Shown here piece by piece: positions 1 through 6,178 of a stretch of 7,936 bases of DNA. The stretch is from Acidobacteriota bacterium (lineage in GTDB: Bacteria; Acidobacteriota; Terriglobia; Terriglobales; Acidobacteriaceae). Position numbers and translations under genes: made by a program. The stretch's first letter is position 1, and each line of letters begins with the position of its first letter. The notes below the pieces were generated by a model. It did no database searches. It had not been told where the DNA came from and saw only the letters and a list, made by a program, of their open reading frames with translations. Location: the NCBI GenBank assembly GCA_023441255.1, contig JAEZPW010000189.1, forward strand, positions 1-7,936. Reading direction: 5' to 3'.

Positions 1-21
1 GCCAATCGAAGCGATATCCAT
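1..21 (-). CDS. 5' end of an unidentified minus-strand gene (first 7 codons)
   Basis: On the minus strand an ATG (plus positions 21-19) opens the reading frame M-D-I-A-S-I-G, which runs off the left edge. A textbook Shine-Dalgarno GGAGG (plus 34-30) lies 8 nt upstream of that ATG, which is the main reason for calling a start. The seven residues resemble the start of some MotA-type stator proteins, but they are far too few to identify the product. The gene would be divergent from the histidine kinase, with a spacer of about 180 bp between them. Confidence 0.5.
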
Positions 22-186
22 GCGATGATCCTCCGGATGCATGCTGCTCGATCATGCCACTCGCGTGTTGATCGAGTCGGCGGACCATCTCATTAATCCG
101 CTTATATCCACGTATCCCGTTTCGGGATTGTGAGCGGGAAGCCCTGACGCGAACACAGTTGCTGGTTCGTAAATTGTTCCCCTGTT

Positions 187-203
187 TACAATCATCTCCG
201 ACA
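187..203 (+). promoter_or_regulatory. Putative -10 box of the histidine kinase gene, very short leader
   Basis: TACAAT (187-192) ends 10 nt before the kinase ATG at 203, so transcription would begin about 0-5 nt upstream of the start codon. There is no Shine-Dalgarno in front of this ATG. An in-frame TAA at 170-172 leaves no other ATG, GTG or TTG start upstream. No good -35 hexamer is visible at 15-19 nt spacing, so the box is plausible rather than certain. A 6-bp inverted repeat (ATCCCG-TTT-CGGGAT, 114-128) lies further upstream. Confidence 0.4.
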
Positions 204-2308
204 TGAATCTGGTTCCAGACATAGTCAATGCGTACAGGCAACTGCCGGTCTTGGGAAGAAAGTTCGGGAGGGCTTCGTGGCCCGCCGCGCTCATCGCTAT
301 GGTAGTCATTAAGGCCATTCTGTCGCTTGCCGTGAAACCAGGTTCGTTCGTCGTTTCTTACAGTGGGATTAGTTATTTCCTTCTCCTGGTTTTGGCGACT
401 GGTATTGCGATTCGAAGCGCCATCCGAAACACTATCGGAAACCGTCTGTTCTGGACGCTGCTCGTCGTCGCCTTTGGCCTTTGGGCGACGCATCAAGGAC
501 TTGTGCTTTACTACGAGCTAGGTTTAGGCGTTGAGGTGCCTACCGACTCGATTGCCGATTCGTTGCTGTTCCTGCACGTCACAGCGCTGATGGCGGCCGT
601 AAGCAGCTTTCCGCATCGAGACGCACCCGACCGTAAGCCATATGCGTCGGTGTTGAATGCTCTTTTGGTAGGTTCTTTCTGGATTTTTCTTTATGGTTAC
701 GCAGTCTTTCCTTACCAATATCTTTATTCCAGCCCCGCTCCCTTCAATTACAGCTTACGTTTTGACATCTTGTACCTGTGCGCGAATCTCGCGCTCGTTT
801 TGATGGTTGCGCTTTTATTTCCTCGGGCTAAAACTCCCTGGAAATCCGTGTATTTCCATTTACTCGGTGCATCCGCTCTTTACGCTGTAAGTTCCGCCAT
901 CGCCAATCTTGCGATCGATTACCTGGGAGGATACGTAAACGGTAAGCTCTACGGCCTGGGCCTGACCGCATCTGTTTGCTGGTTTGTATTGGTTCCACTC
1001 AGCGCGTCGAAAGCGAGTCGTCCCGACATGCAGGTAAGCCCGTTCGAAGGCAGTCCGAGTTCCAAGGCGTCGGTCTGGGCGATGCTCGTGGTGGTGGCCT
1101 TCTCCATTCCGGTGGTCTGGGAACTTCTCAAGAGCCATGAAAGCGATGAATTACGGTCCCTTAGAGTCGTGGTTGCAGTAGTCATGATCGTATGCCTCGC
1201 GAGTGCTGCCTACGCACGCGAGTACCTTTCGAAAAGGGACGTGGTTTCGCACTTTGGTGTTGCGAATGATCGGCTAAAACTGGCGATGCAGGCCGGAACT
1301 GCAGTGGTTTGGGAATCGGATATCAAAAGGGGCAGAAGCCTGTTGTTCGGTGACCTGCAGACTATCTTCGGTATTCCATCCGAAGTGAGCACTGCCAAAT
1401 GGAACGAGCTCTTTCCATACGTTCATCCGGATGATCGGCAAAGGTTGTCGCAAGCCATTACGGATGCATCGCAGAACGATCAGTTATTTGTGCAAGAGTG
1501 CCGGATCGTACGACCCGATGGCGCGGTTCGATGGCTGGATGCGCGCGGCAAGTTCTATCACGCCAGACATGGCAGCCCCGAGCGAATGATTGGCGTTGCA
1601 CTCGACATTACTGAGCGTAAGGAGGCAGAGCAGGCTCTCTCTGGCATGGCCCAGAAATTGATTGACGCGCAGGAGCGCGAGCGCACCCGTATCGCCAGGG
1701 ACCTCCATGACGACGTCGCCCAACGGCTCGCATTGCTGGCCATCGATCTCGAGAAACTCGAGACCAATTCGACTCATGAGGACCTCCGTACGGCCCTGGG
1801 GGAACTTCGGGAGCAAGTCGGCGATGTGATAACAAGTATCCAAACGATGTCGCATGAGTTGCACTCTTCGAAGCTCGAGTTCTTAGGCTTGTTCGCGGCC
1901 GTGAAGGGTTTTTGCGCCGAGTTCTCCGACCACCACAGGGTGGAGATCGACGTCAGGAGCCATGGCTTGCCAACCAACATCCCTCCGGAAGTGTCACTCT
2001 GCTTGTTCCGCGTCTTGCAGCAAGCACTGCAGAATGCCGCAAAGCACAGTGGGGTGAAGCGGTTTGATGTGCGAATCTGGGGAACGCCGGCTGAAATTCA
2101 TCTCACAGTCAGCGATCTCGGCAACGGCTTTGACGTTCAAGAGGCTTTGAAGGGCCGAGGAATCGGCCTCTCCAGCATGAAGGAGCGGATTAGGCTACTG
2201 GCCGGAGAGCTGTCCATCGACTCGCAACCGAAGTGTGGCACGACGATCCGCGCTCGCGTCCCGTTCCGTTCAAGCGGTTCACTCACACGCGGAGCGACAG
2301 AAGGGTGA
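203..2308 (+). CDS. Membrane-bound PAS sensor histidine kinase (NarX/HisKA_3 class)
   Basis: A 701-residue sensor kinase that would autophosphorylate on histidine and pass phosphate to a NarL-type receiver. The N-terminal half has about ten hydrophobic segments (near 27-45, 54-70, 82-107, 117-134, 148-170, 186-206, 217-239, 248-267, 290-308, 319-338) and matches no sensor domain I recognise. A PAS fold follows at about 355-470, closing with the typical DITERKEAEQAL. The HisKA_3 dimerisation domain has the phosphoacceptor H502 in ARDLHDDVAQRLA. The C-terminal HATPase_c shows the N box (N611 in QALQNAAKHS), G1 (DLGNGF, 638-643), G2 (GRGIGLSSMKER, 651-662) and a final CGTTI. All catalytic boxes look intact, so it should be active. 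ATG 203 is the first possible start after an in-frame stop. The response regulator follows after 86 bp. Base composition is lower in GC than gatB, with many T-rich codons in the membrane part. The ligand is unknown. Confidence 0.93.
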   Translation: MNLVPDIVNAYRQLPVLGRKFGRASWPAALIAMVVIKAILSLAVKPGSFVVSYSGISYFLLLVLATGIAIRSAIRNTIGNRLFWTLLVVAFGLWATHQGLVLYYELGLGVEVPTDSIADSLLFLHVTALMAAVSSFPHRDAPDRKPYASVLNALLVGSFWIFLYGYAVFPYQYLYSSPAPFNYSLRFDILYLCANLALVLMVALLFPRAKTPWKSVYFHLLGASALYAVSSAIANLAIDYLGGYVNGKLYGLGLTASVCWFVLVPLSASKASRPDMQVSPFEGSPSSKASVWAMLVVVAFSIPVVWELLKSHESDELRSLRVVVAVVMIVCLASAAYAREYLSKRDVVSHFGVANDRLKLAMQAGTAVVWESDIKRGRSLLFGDLQTIFGIPSEVSTAKWNELFPYVHPDDRQRLSQAITDASQNDQLFVQECRIVRPDGAVRWLDARGKFYHARHGSPERMIGVALDITERKEAEQALSGMAQKLIDAQERERTRIARDLHDDVAQRLALLAIDLEKLETNSTHEDLRTALGELREQVGDVITSIQTMSHELHSSKLEFLGLFAAVKGFCAEFSDHHRVEIDVRSHGLPTNIPPEVSLCLFRVLQQALQNAAKHSGVKRFDVRIWGTPAEIHLTVSDLGNGFDVQEALKGRGIGLSSMKERIRLLAGELSIDSQPKCGTTIRARVPFRSSGSLTRGATEG

Positions 2309-2340
2309 TGAAGAACCAATCCAACCTGCCGAGCTTGCTC

Positions 2341-2375
2341 TGTATCACGCTTCGGAAGTGTTCTTGATACACTTC
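2341..2375 (+). promoter_or_regulatory. Two overlapping, mutually exclusive inverted repeats before the response regulator
   Basis: Within the 86-bp gap between kinase and regulator, TGTATCA (2341-2347) is the exact reverse complement of TGATACA (2365-2371). GAAGTGT (2355-2361) is the exact reverse complement of ACACTTC (2369-2375). The two right arms overlap at 2369-2371, so as RNA only one hairpin could form at a time; as DNA either could be an operator. There is no T-run, so it is not an intrinsic terminator. The regulator's ribosome binding site (2383-2387) lies just downstream. Confidence 0.35.
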
Positions 2376-2394
2376 TAGGAACGGGAGTTCTGGC

Positions 2395-2817
2395 ATGATC
2401 TCCGACACTGGAAGAAGCCTGCCGAGGGTCATCATTGCCGATGATCATCCCCTCATTGTCGAAGCTTATCGGAAATTGCTAGAGGCAGAGTGTGATGTGG
2501 TCGCCACCGTAGGCAACGGGCGCGCCCTAGTAAGGGCGGTCGCACAGCACAAGCCTGATTTAGTTATCCTTGATATTTCCATGCCGCTGCTCAATGGACT
2601 GGATGCAGGTCAACAGGCGAAAGAAGTGCTGCCCTCCATGAAGCTCATATTTCTGACAATGAACAATGATGCAGACCTGGCGGCCGAAGCCTTTCGGCGT
2701 GGCGCGTCAGGATATCTACTCAAAAGCTGTGCCGCATCCGAGCTGGCGGTTGCTGTTCGAGCGGTGTTGCGTGGGGAGTCTCATCTATCCTCGATGATCG
2801 CTAAAGCTGGCACCTGA
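2395..2817 (+). CDS. NarL-type response regulator, receiver domain only
   Basis: A 140-residue single receiver domain, the likely phosphorylation target of the upstream kinase. The acidic pair is D16-D17 (IIADDHP), the phosphoacceptor is D60 (LVILDISMP), and the switch residues are T88 (FLTMN) and K110 (YLLKS). The receiver closes with AVLRGESHLS, which in NarL/FixJ-family regulators is normally followed by a linker and a LuxR-type helix-turn-helix. Here a TGA comes eight residues later, after MIAKAGT. I translated the next ~150 bp in all three frames and found no recognisable helix-turn-helix, so this is either a true stand-alone receiver or an old truncation whose remnant has decayed. The start is ATG 2395, with GGGAG (2383-2387) 7 nt upstream. 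Without an output domain it cannot bind DNA itself; a role by protein contact or as a phosphate sink is inference. Confidence 0.88.
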   Translation: MISDTGRSLPRVIIADDHPLIVEAYRKLLEAECDVVATVGNGRALVRAVAQHKPDLVILDISMPLLNGLDAGQQAKEVLPSMKLIFLTMNNDADLAAEAFRRGASGYLLKSCAASELAVAVRAVLRGESHLSSMIAKAGT

Positions 2818-3200
2818 CAACATCTCGTCCGTGGGTCTGGGTGTGAGTGGAAAGCCCGCGCCTGTTATTGAGCGCGCCACCTGCTTCACGTGCATGATCG
2901 TGCCGCGCAATAGAATCAGTACAAATATTCCGCGTCGCAGTGGATGATAGGCAAAGTGCCAGACCGAAGGTTGAGCAGCCCAGGAGGCGAGTGGAATTCA
3001 CATAGTGGCGGCAACGACGACTCAAACCCTCGATTACTGTCGGAAAATCCGCTTATAACTCACTATCTCGTTTCAGGAAATCAACACAATCAGCACAGGG
3101 CGCACCCCTCGGGAGTTCGGTTCCGGCGCAGCGTCCCATCGAAGCCGTTCAGGATGGATGACGGCGGTCAGTTGCAGCCCGAAGTCGCGCCTGAGGGTTT
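2818..3200. other. Spacer between response regulator and gatB, no convincing gene
   Basis: About 380 bp with no supported gene. An open frame from 2944 runs into gatB in another frame, but its product (rich in S, N, P and H) looks non-coding and it has no good ribosome binding site at its start. No strong terminator hairpin is visible after the regulator; short complementary pieces such as GCGC...GCGC near 2864-2878 are weak. The stretch may contain eroded remains of the regulator's missing C-terminal domain, but I could not find any in translation. Confidence 0.5.
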
Positions 3201-3213
3201 TATAATGCGGCCA
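3201..3213 (+). promoter_or_regulatory. Perfect TATAAT -10 box placing gatB on a leaderless transcript
   Basis: TATAAT at 3201-3206 ends just 6 nt before the gatB ATG (3213). Transcription from this box would begin at or within a base or two of the A of the start codon. There is no Shine-Dalgarno at a usable distance; the nearest purine run (GAGGG, 3193-3197) is 15 nt away and upstream of the expected transcript start. An in-frame TGA at 3192-3194 excludes a start further upstream. No -35 hexamer is obvious at normal spacing. The TANNNT box about 7 nt ahead of ATG is the arrangement known for leaderless genes in several bacterial phyla. Confidence 0.55.
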
Positions 3214-4736
3214 TGGCAACGGTCACGGAACTCCCCGCCGCGGTGCGCGAAAAATACGAGCCCGTCATCGGACTCGAAGTCCACGTTCAGCTGCTGACGG
3301 CTACCAAGATCTTCTGCGGTTGCTCGACGCAGTTCGGCGCGCCGCCGAATACGAATGTCTGCCCGGTGTGCCTCGGCCTGCCGGGCGCGCTGCCGGTTCT
3401 CAACCGCAAGGTGGTGGAGTTCGCCGTGCTCGCCGCGCAGGCGCTGAACTGCCGCGTCAACGAGAGGTCCATCTATGCCCGCAAGAACTACTTCTATCCT
3501 GACCTGCCCAAGGGCTACCAGATATCGCAGTTCGACAAGCCGCTGGCGGAGTTTGGCCACATCGACGTGACTGGTGCGTTCACCGGCGGGCCGGTAATTC
3601 GGGACGGGGCACAGCCCCGTTCCCACACAAGCAAGCGGATCGGCATCACTCGCATTCACCTGGAAGAAGACGCGGGCAAGTCGATGCACGAAGGTTTCGA
3701 CGACCCGAACAGCAGCTTCATCGACCTGAACCGCTCGGGCGTGCCGCTGATCGAGATCGTGAGCGAGCCCGACATGCGCTCGCCTGAGGAAGCGTACGAG
3801 TACCTGACGCGGCTGAAAGAGATCATCCTTTACACCGGAGTGAGCGATTGCAACATGGAAGAAGGCTCGCTGCGCTGCGACGCCAACGTGAGCGTGCGTC
3901 CGCGCGGCCAGGAGAAGTTCGGCGCCAAGGTCGAGGTCAAGAACGTCAATTCCTTCCGCTTCATCAAGCAGGCGCTGGAATACGAGATCGAACGACAGAT
4001 CGGAGTGGTGGACAGCGGCGGCCGCATCGATCAGGAGACGCGTCTTTACAACTCCGCCGAAGGCAAGACCTACGGAATGCGCTCCAAAGAGCAGGCGCAC
4101 GATTACCGCTACTTTCCGGAGCCTGACCTGCTTCCGCTGGTGGTGGACGAAGCCTGGCAGAACGAGATCCGCCGTCAGTTGCCCGAATTGCCCGACGCGC
4201 GCCGCCAGCGCATGATGTCCGAATATGGCCTGACTTTCGCCGACGCCGTTACGCTCACCGGCACGCGCACGCTGGCCGACCAGTTCGAGCAGGCAGCCGC
4301 GCACGCGAAGAATCCCAAGCGCGTCGCAAACCTCGTGCTGAGCGACCTGATGGGGCGTCTCAAAGCCAAGGGGCTGGAGATCGAAAAGTCGCCGGTCACC
4401 ATGAAAGGCGTTGCCGAATCGGCCGACCTGGTTGAGGCCGGCACCATCAGCGGCAAGATGCTGAAGGACCTCTACGACCTGTGCTTCGAGCGCGGCAAAG
4501 ATTTCACGGTCGTCTACGAAGAAGAAGGCCGGCCGCAGCAGTCCACCGACACAGGCGCGCTGGAGAAGATCATCGACGAGGTCATCGCGGCCAACCCCAA
4601 GCAGCTCGAACAGTACCGCGGCGGAAAGAAGACGGTCATCGCGTTCTTCGTCGGGCAGGTCATGCGCGCGTCGAAGGGACAGGCGAACCCGGCGCTGGTG
4701 AATGAGCTGCTGGCAAAGAAGCTTGAGACCGCTTAA
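3213..4736 (+). CDS. gatB: Aspartyl/glutamyl-tRNA(Asn/Gln) amidotransferase subunit B
   Basis: GatB is the tRNA-binding kinase subunit of GatCAB. It activates mischarged Glu-tRNA(Gln) or Asp-tRNA(Asn) with ATP so the acid can be amidated with ammonia from GatA, in the cytoplasm. The 507 residues match the family from end to end: VIGLEVHVQL near 18-27, the zinc cysteines C35/C37 and C50/C53, KRIGITRIHLEEDAGK at 141-156, the family signature around DLNRSGVPLIEIVSEP (171-186), EVKNVNS (241-247), HDYRYFPEPDL (296-306), and the C-terminal GatB/YqeY tRNA-binding domain from about 340. Residues about 121-139 form an atypical extension before KRIGITR, partly encoded by a DNA palindrome (listed separately). 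No gatA or gatC is adjacent, so the complex must be encoded at separate loci. ATG 3213 is the only start after the in-frame stop at 3192; it seems to be leaderless. The gene is GC-rich with strong GC third-position bias, unlike the kinase upstream. Confidence 0.97.
   Translation: MATVTELPAAVREKYEPVIGLEVHVQLLTATKIFCGCSTQFGAPPNTNVCPVCLGLPGALPVLNRKVVEFAVLAAQALNCRVNERSIYARKNYFYPDLPKGYQISQFDKPLAEFGHIDVTGAFTGGPVIRDGAQPRSHTSKRIGITRIHLEEDAGKSMHEGFDDPNSSFIDLNRSGVPLIEIVSEPDMRSPEEAYEYLTRLKEIILYTGVSDCNMEEGSLRCDANVSVRPRGQEKFGAKVEVKNVNSFRFIKQALEYEIERQIGVVDSGGRIDQETRLYNSAEGKTYGMRSKEQAHDYRYFPEPDLLPLVVDEAWQNEIRRQLPELPDARRQRMMSEYGLTFADAVTLTGTRTLADQFEQAAAHAKNPKRVANLVLSDLMGRLKAKGLEIEKSPVTMKGVAESADLVEAGTISGKMLKDLYDLCFERGKDFTVVYEEEGRPQQSTDTGALEKIIDEVIAANPKQLEQYRGGKKTVIAFFVGQVMRASKGQANPALVNELLAKKLETA
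3601..3624 (+). repeat. GC-rich palindrome inside the gatB coding sequence
   Basis: GGGACGGGGC (3601-3610), loop ACA (3611-3613) and GCCCCGTTCCC (3614-3624) form a 10-bp hairpin with one bulged T. It lies in frame and encodes residues about 130-137, just before the conserved KRIGITR motif, where GatB proteins vary in length and are usually shorter. The surrounding coding sequence has no comparable palindrome. This looks like a small palindromic element that landed in a tolerant surface loop, but other copies were not found in this window, so mobility is inference. Confidence 0.5.
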
Positions 4737-4744
4737 GCGGAAGG

Positions 4745-4832
4745 TTCGGCCGTGCCTCCGGCACTCACCTCCGTTGTTGATCCCATACCCAGCATTTCAT
4801 GCTGGGCTAAATTCGGTCGTGCCTCCGGCACG
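4745..4832 (-). repeat. REP-like hairpin cluster A (inverted relative to cluster B)
   Basis: Starting 8 bp after the gatB stop. Read on the minus strand the order is hairpin H1 (CGTGCC-GGA-GGCACG, plus 4818-4832), a short linker, hairpin H2 (CCCAGCAT-GAA-ATGCTGGG, plus 4788-4806), a spacer, and H1 again (plus 4751-4764). The two H1 copies with flank (4745-4764 and 4812-4831) match at 19 of 20 positions. It has the same architecture as cluster B but the opposite orientation, with paired base changes in both stems. It may also act as transcription terminator for gatB, though no long T-run follows. Confidence 0.7.
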
Positions 4833-4950
4833 GAACTCTGCAGGTTTTCGTTCGCCGGGCTCGTTCGCTGACTGATTTTCATTGCCTCCTTTGAATTACG
4901 TAAGTCTTCTCCGAACAGACGAATTCTTCGTCAACTCGTATGAAACACGG

Positions 4951-5100
4951 CGTCCCGCAGGGACGCAACGAGTTTAGCCCCGGATGAAATCGGGGGTGGA
5001 CCCGCAAAGGATGCAAGTCCCGCAGGGACGCAACGATTTTAGCCCCGGATGAAATCCGGGGTAGGGAGCCGCAAAAGGCACGCAAGTCCCGCAGGGACGC
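4951..5100 (+). repeat. REP-like hairpin cluster B, two and a half units
   Basis: Two 46-bp units (4952-4997 and 5017-5062) agree at 44 of 46 positions. A third partial unit (5086-5100) contains only the first hairpin and stops 7 bp before the racemase stop codon. Each unit has H1 (GTCCC-GCA-GGGAC), a linker, then TTTAG and H2 (CCCCGGAT-GAA-ATCCGGGG; perfect at 5043-5061, one mismatch at 4978-4996). The order is thus H1-H2-H1-H2-H1. The location between two convergent genes is typical of REP/BIME-type elements. No REP-associated transposase is in the window. Confidence 0.75.
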
Positions 5101-5107
5101 CCGAAGA

Positions 5108-5803
5108 TTACGCCAACAAACCGTCTACTGCCGCCTCCACATGGATCTGCGTTGTATCGAGCAGGGGAAGACCTTGCATGTCGGACTCCTTCAGAATGAG
5201 CGGCAACTCTGTGCCGCCGAGGATGAGGCCATCGATGCCGTCTCGCTCTTTCAGGGCGTCGGCAATGTCCACGAACCGCTGGCGCGTTTCATCGCGGAAC
5301 ACGCCTTTCACAAGCTCGCCCATGTAGTGCTCGTGGATGTAGGCCTGTTCCTCGGAATTGGGAACGGCAAGCGAAATCCCCGCGCGCGAAAAGACCTCAG
5401 GGTAGAAACGCCCCTGCATGGTGAAGCGCGTGCCGAAGAGGCCAAGCTTCTTCATGCCGCGTTTCTGCGCCGCCTCGCAGGTGGCTTCCACGATGCTGAT
5501 GAGCGGTATCGATGATGCTTTGCGCACGTCGTCGAAGACCACGTGCGGCGTATTGGCCGAGATAAGGCCGAACTCGGCGCCAGCGCGCGCGAGTTGCTCG
5601 AACGCGTCGATGAGGTATGACGCTACCGAACTCCAGTCGCCGGCCTCTGCGAAACCGACCATCTGTTGCAGGTTGAGACTGTTGATGATGATTCGTGGAT
5701 AGCTGCCGTCGCTCGTGCGCTCGCGGTACACGCGAATGATGCGCTCATAGTAGTCGACGGTAGATTCCGGGCCGAGCCCGCCGATCACTCCCAAAGTCTT
5801 CAT
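5108..5803 (-). CDS. Aspartate/glutamate racemase family protein lacking both catalytic cysteines
   Basis: A 231-residue cytosolic protein of the Asp/Glu racemase superfamily, full length for the family. It begins MKTLGVIGGLGPEST, the usual N-terminal substrate-loop motif, and continues with NSLNLQQMV (41-49), ISANTPH (81-87), GLFGTRFTMQGRFYPEVF (121-138) and ILGGTELPL (194-202). Cofactor-independent racemases of this type use two cysteines, one in the xCNTxH motif and one in xGCTELx. Here these positions are A83 and G197, so the two-thiol proton-transfer mechanism is impossible as known. The rest of the fold motifs are well kept and the frame is intact, so it is not a decaying gene. Racemase activity is doubtful; a lyase, isomerase or binding role is possible but not shown. 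The start is ATG at plus 5803, with GGGAG 7-8 nt upstream; a longer start at 5824 would swallow that ribosome binding site. It converges on gatB across the REP-like clusters. Confidence 0.85.
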   Translation of the reverse strand: MKTLGVIGGLGPESTVDYYERIIRVYRERTSDGSYPRIIINSLNLQQMVGFAEAGDWSSVASYLIDAFEQLARAGAEFGLISANTPHVVFDDVRKASSIPLISIVEATCEAAQKRGMKKLGLFGTRFTMQGRFYPEVFSRAGISLAVPNSEEQAYIHEHYMGELVKGVFRDETRQRFVDIADALKERDGIDGLILGGTELPLILKESDMQGLPLLDTTQIHVEAAVDGLLA

Positions 5804-6043
5804 GCCGTCTCTCCCGTGCAACAAAAGCGAAGCCCGAACTTATCACACTCCGCGAACGCACCAGACTTTCGCCGTTGCGCGTCATCTTGTCGAGATCGTT
5901 TCCGTTCGCCATGCCACTCCCACTTTGGGATTAGCCGCACAGTTTTTTCGCTGGTTACCCGCTCGAGGATGGGTGCGCTGCATGTAGAGTGTTGCGCGCC
6001 GCGTACAGGGACCCTTCTGTTGAACTCCAGCCGGAGGACATTC

Positions 6044-6166
6044 ATGCGAAAGGTTGTTCTGTTGACGCTCGTTGTAGCGTTGCTGCCCCTGTTTGTTCCG
6101 GTCGGCCATCCCGGGATCATTGCAGGGCTGCGCGGTAGGACATGTACCACGGTACCCGGCTCGTAA
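6044..6166 (+). CDS. Putative 40-residue secreted or membrane peptide
   Basis: An ATG at 6044 preceded by a strong ribosome binding site, GGAGGA (6033-6038), with 5-nt spacing. The product starts MRKVVLLTLVVALLPLFVPV: two basic residues and then a hydrophobic stretch, as in a signal peptide or single membrane anchor. It then has a short tail of about 20 residues with one cysteine (C34), ending at TAA 6164-6166. It lies 69 bp upstream of the LURP-one-like gene on the same strand and may share its transcript. I do not recognise the sequence. The ribosome binding site and signal-like start argue for a real gene; its shortness and lack of known relatives argue for caution. Confidence 0.5.
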   Translation: MRKVVLLTLVVALLPLFVPVGHPGIIAGLRGRTCTTVPGS

Positions 6167-6178
6167 CCTCTTCATAAC

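Noticed and set aside
52..318. 88-residue minus-strand open frame at the left end
   Set aside because: It overlaps the start of the kinase, has no Shine-Dalgarno, and competes with a better-supported start at 21 on the same strand.
2818..2970. Possible frameshifted LuxR-type helix-turn-helix after the receiver
   Set aside because: All three forward frames were read; none shows the LTxRExEVL pattern or a matching recognition helix. A short LT-SR string near 2807 is too weak to count.
95..3057. Shared 12-mer AATCCGCTTATA at 95-106 and 3046-3057, both intergenic
   Set aside because: One or two exact 12-mer matches are expected by chance in about 8 kb, and neither copy has supporting promoter elements.
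2944..3297. 117-residue plus-strand open frame before gatB
   Set aside because: Low-complexity product, no good ribosome binding site, and it overlaps the start of gatB in another frame.
3168..4304. Long 378-residue open frame on the minus strand opposite gatB
   Set aside because: It is antisense to a certain gatB; the histidine-, valine- and arginine-rich product is what GC-biased codons give on the opposite strand, and there is no ribosome binding site or known domain.
4952..5100. CRISPR array in the spaced GTCCCGCAGGGAC repeats
   Set aside because: The intervals themselves are mostly repeated (second hairpin), unit spacing differs, and a 46-bp two-hairpin unit in both orientations fits REP-like elements, not CRISPR; no cas genes are present.
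5666..6043. Longer version of the small peptide frame beginning at 5666
   Set aside because: The upstream part overlaps the racemase on the other strand and looks non-coding; the strong ribosome binding site supports the internal ATG at 6044.
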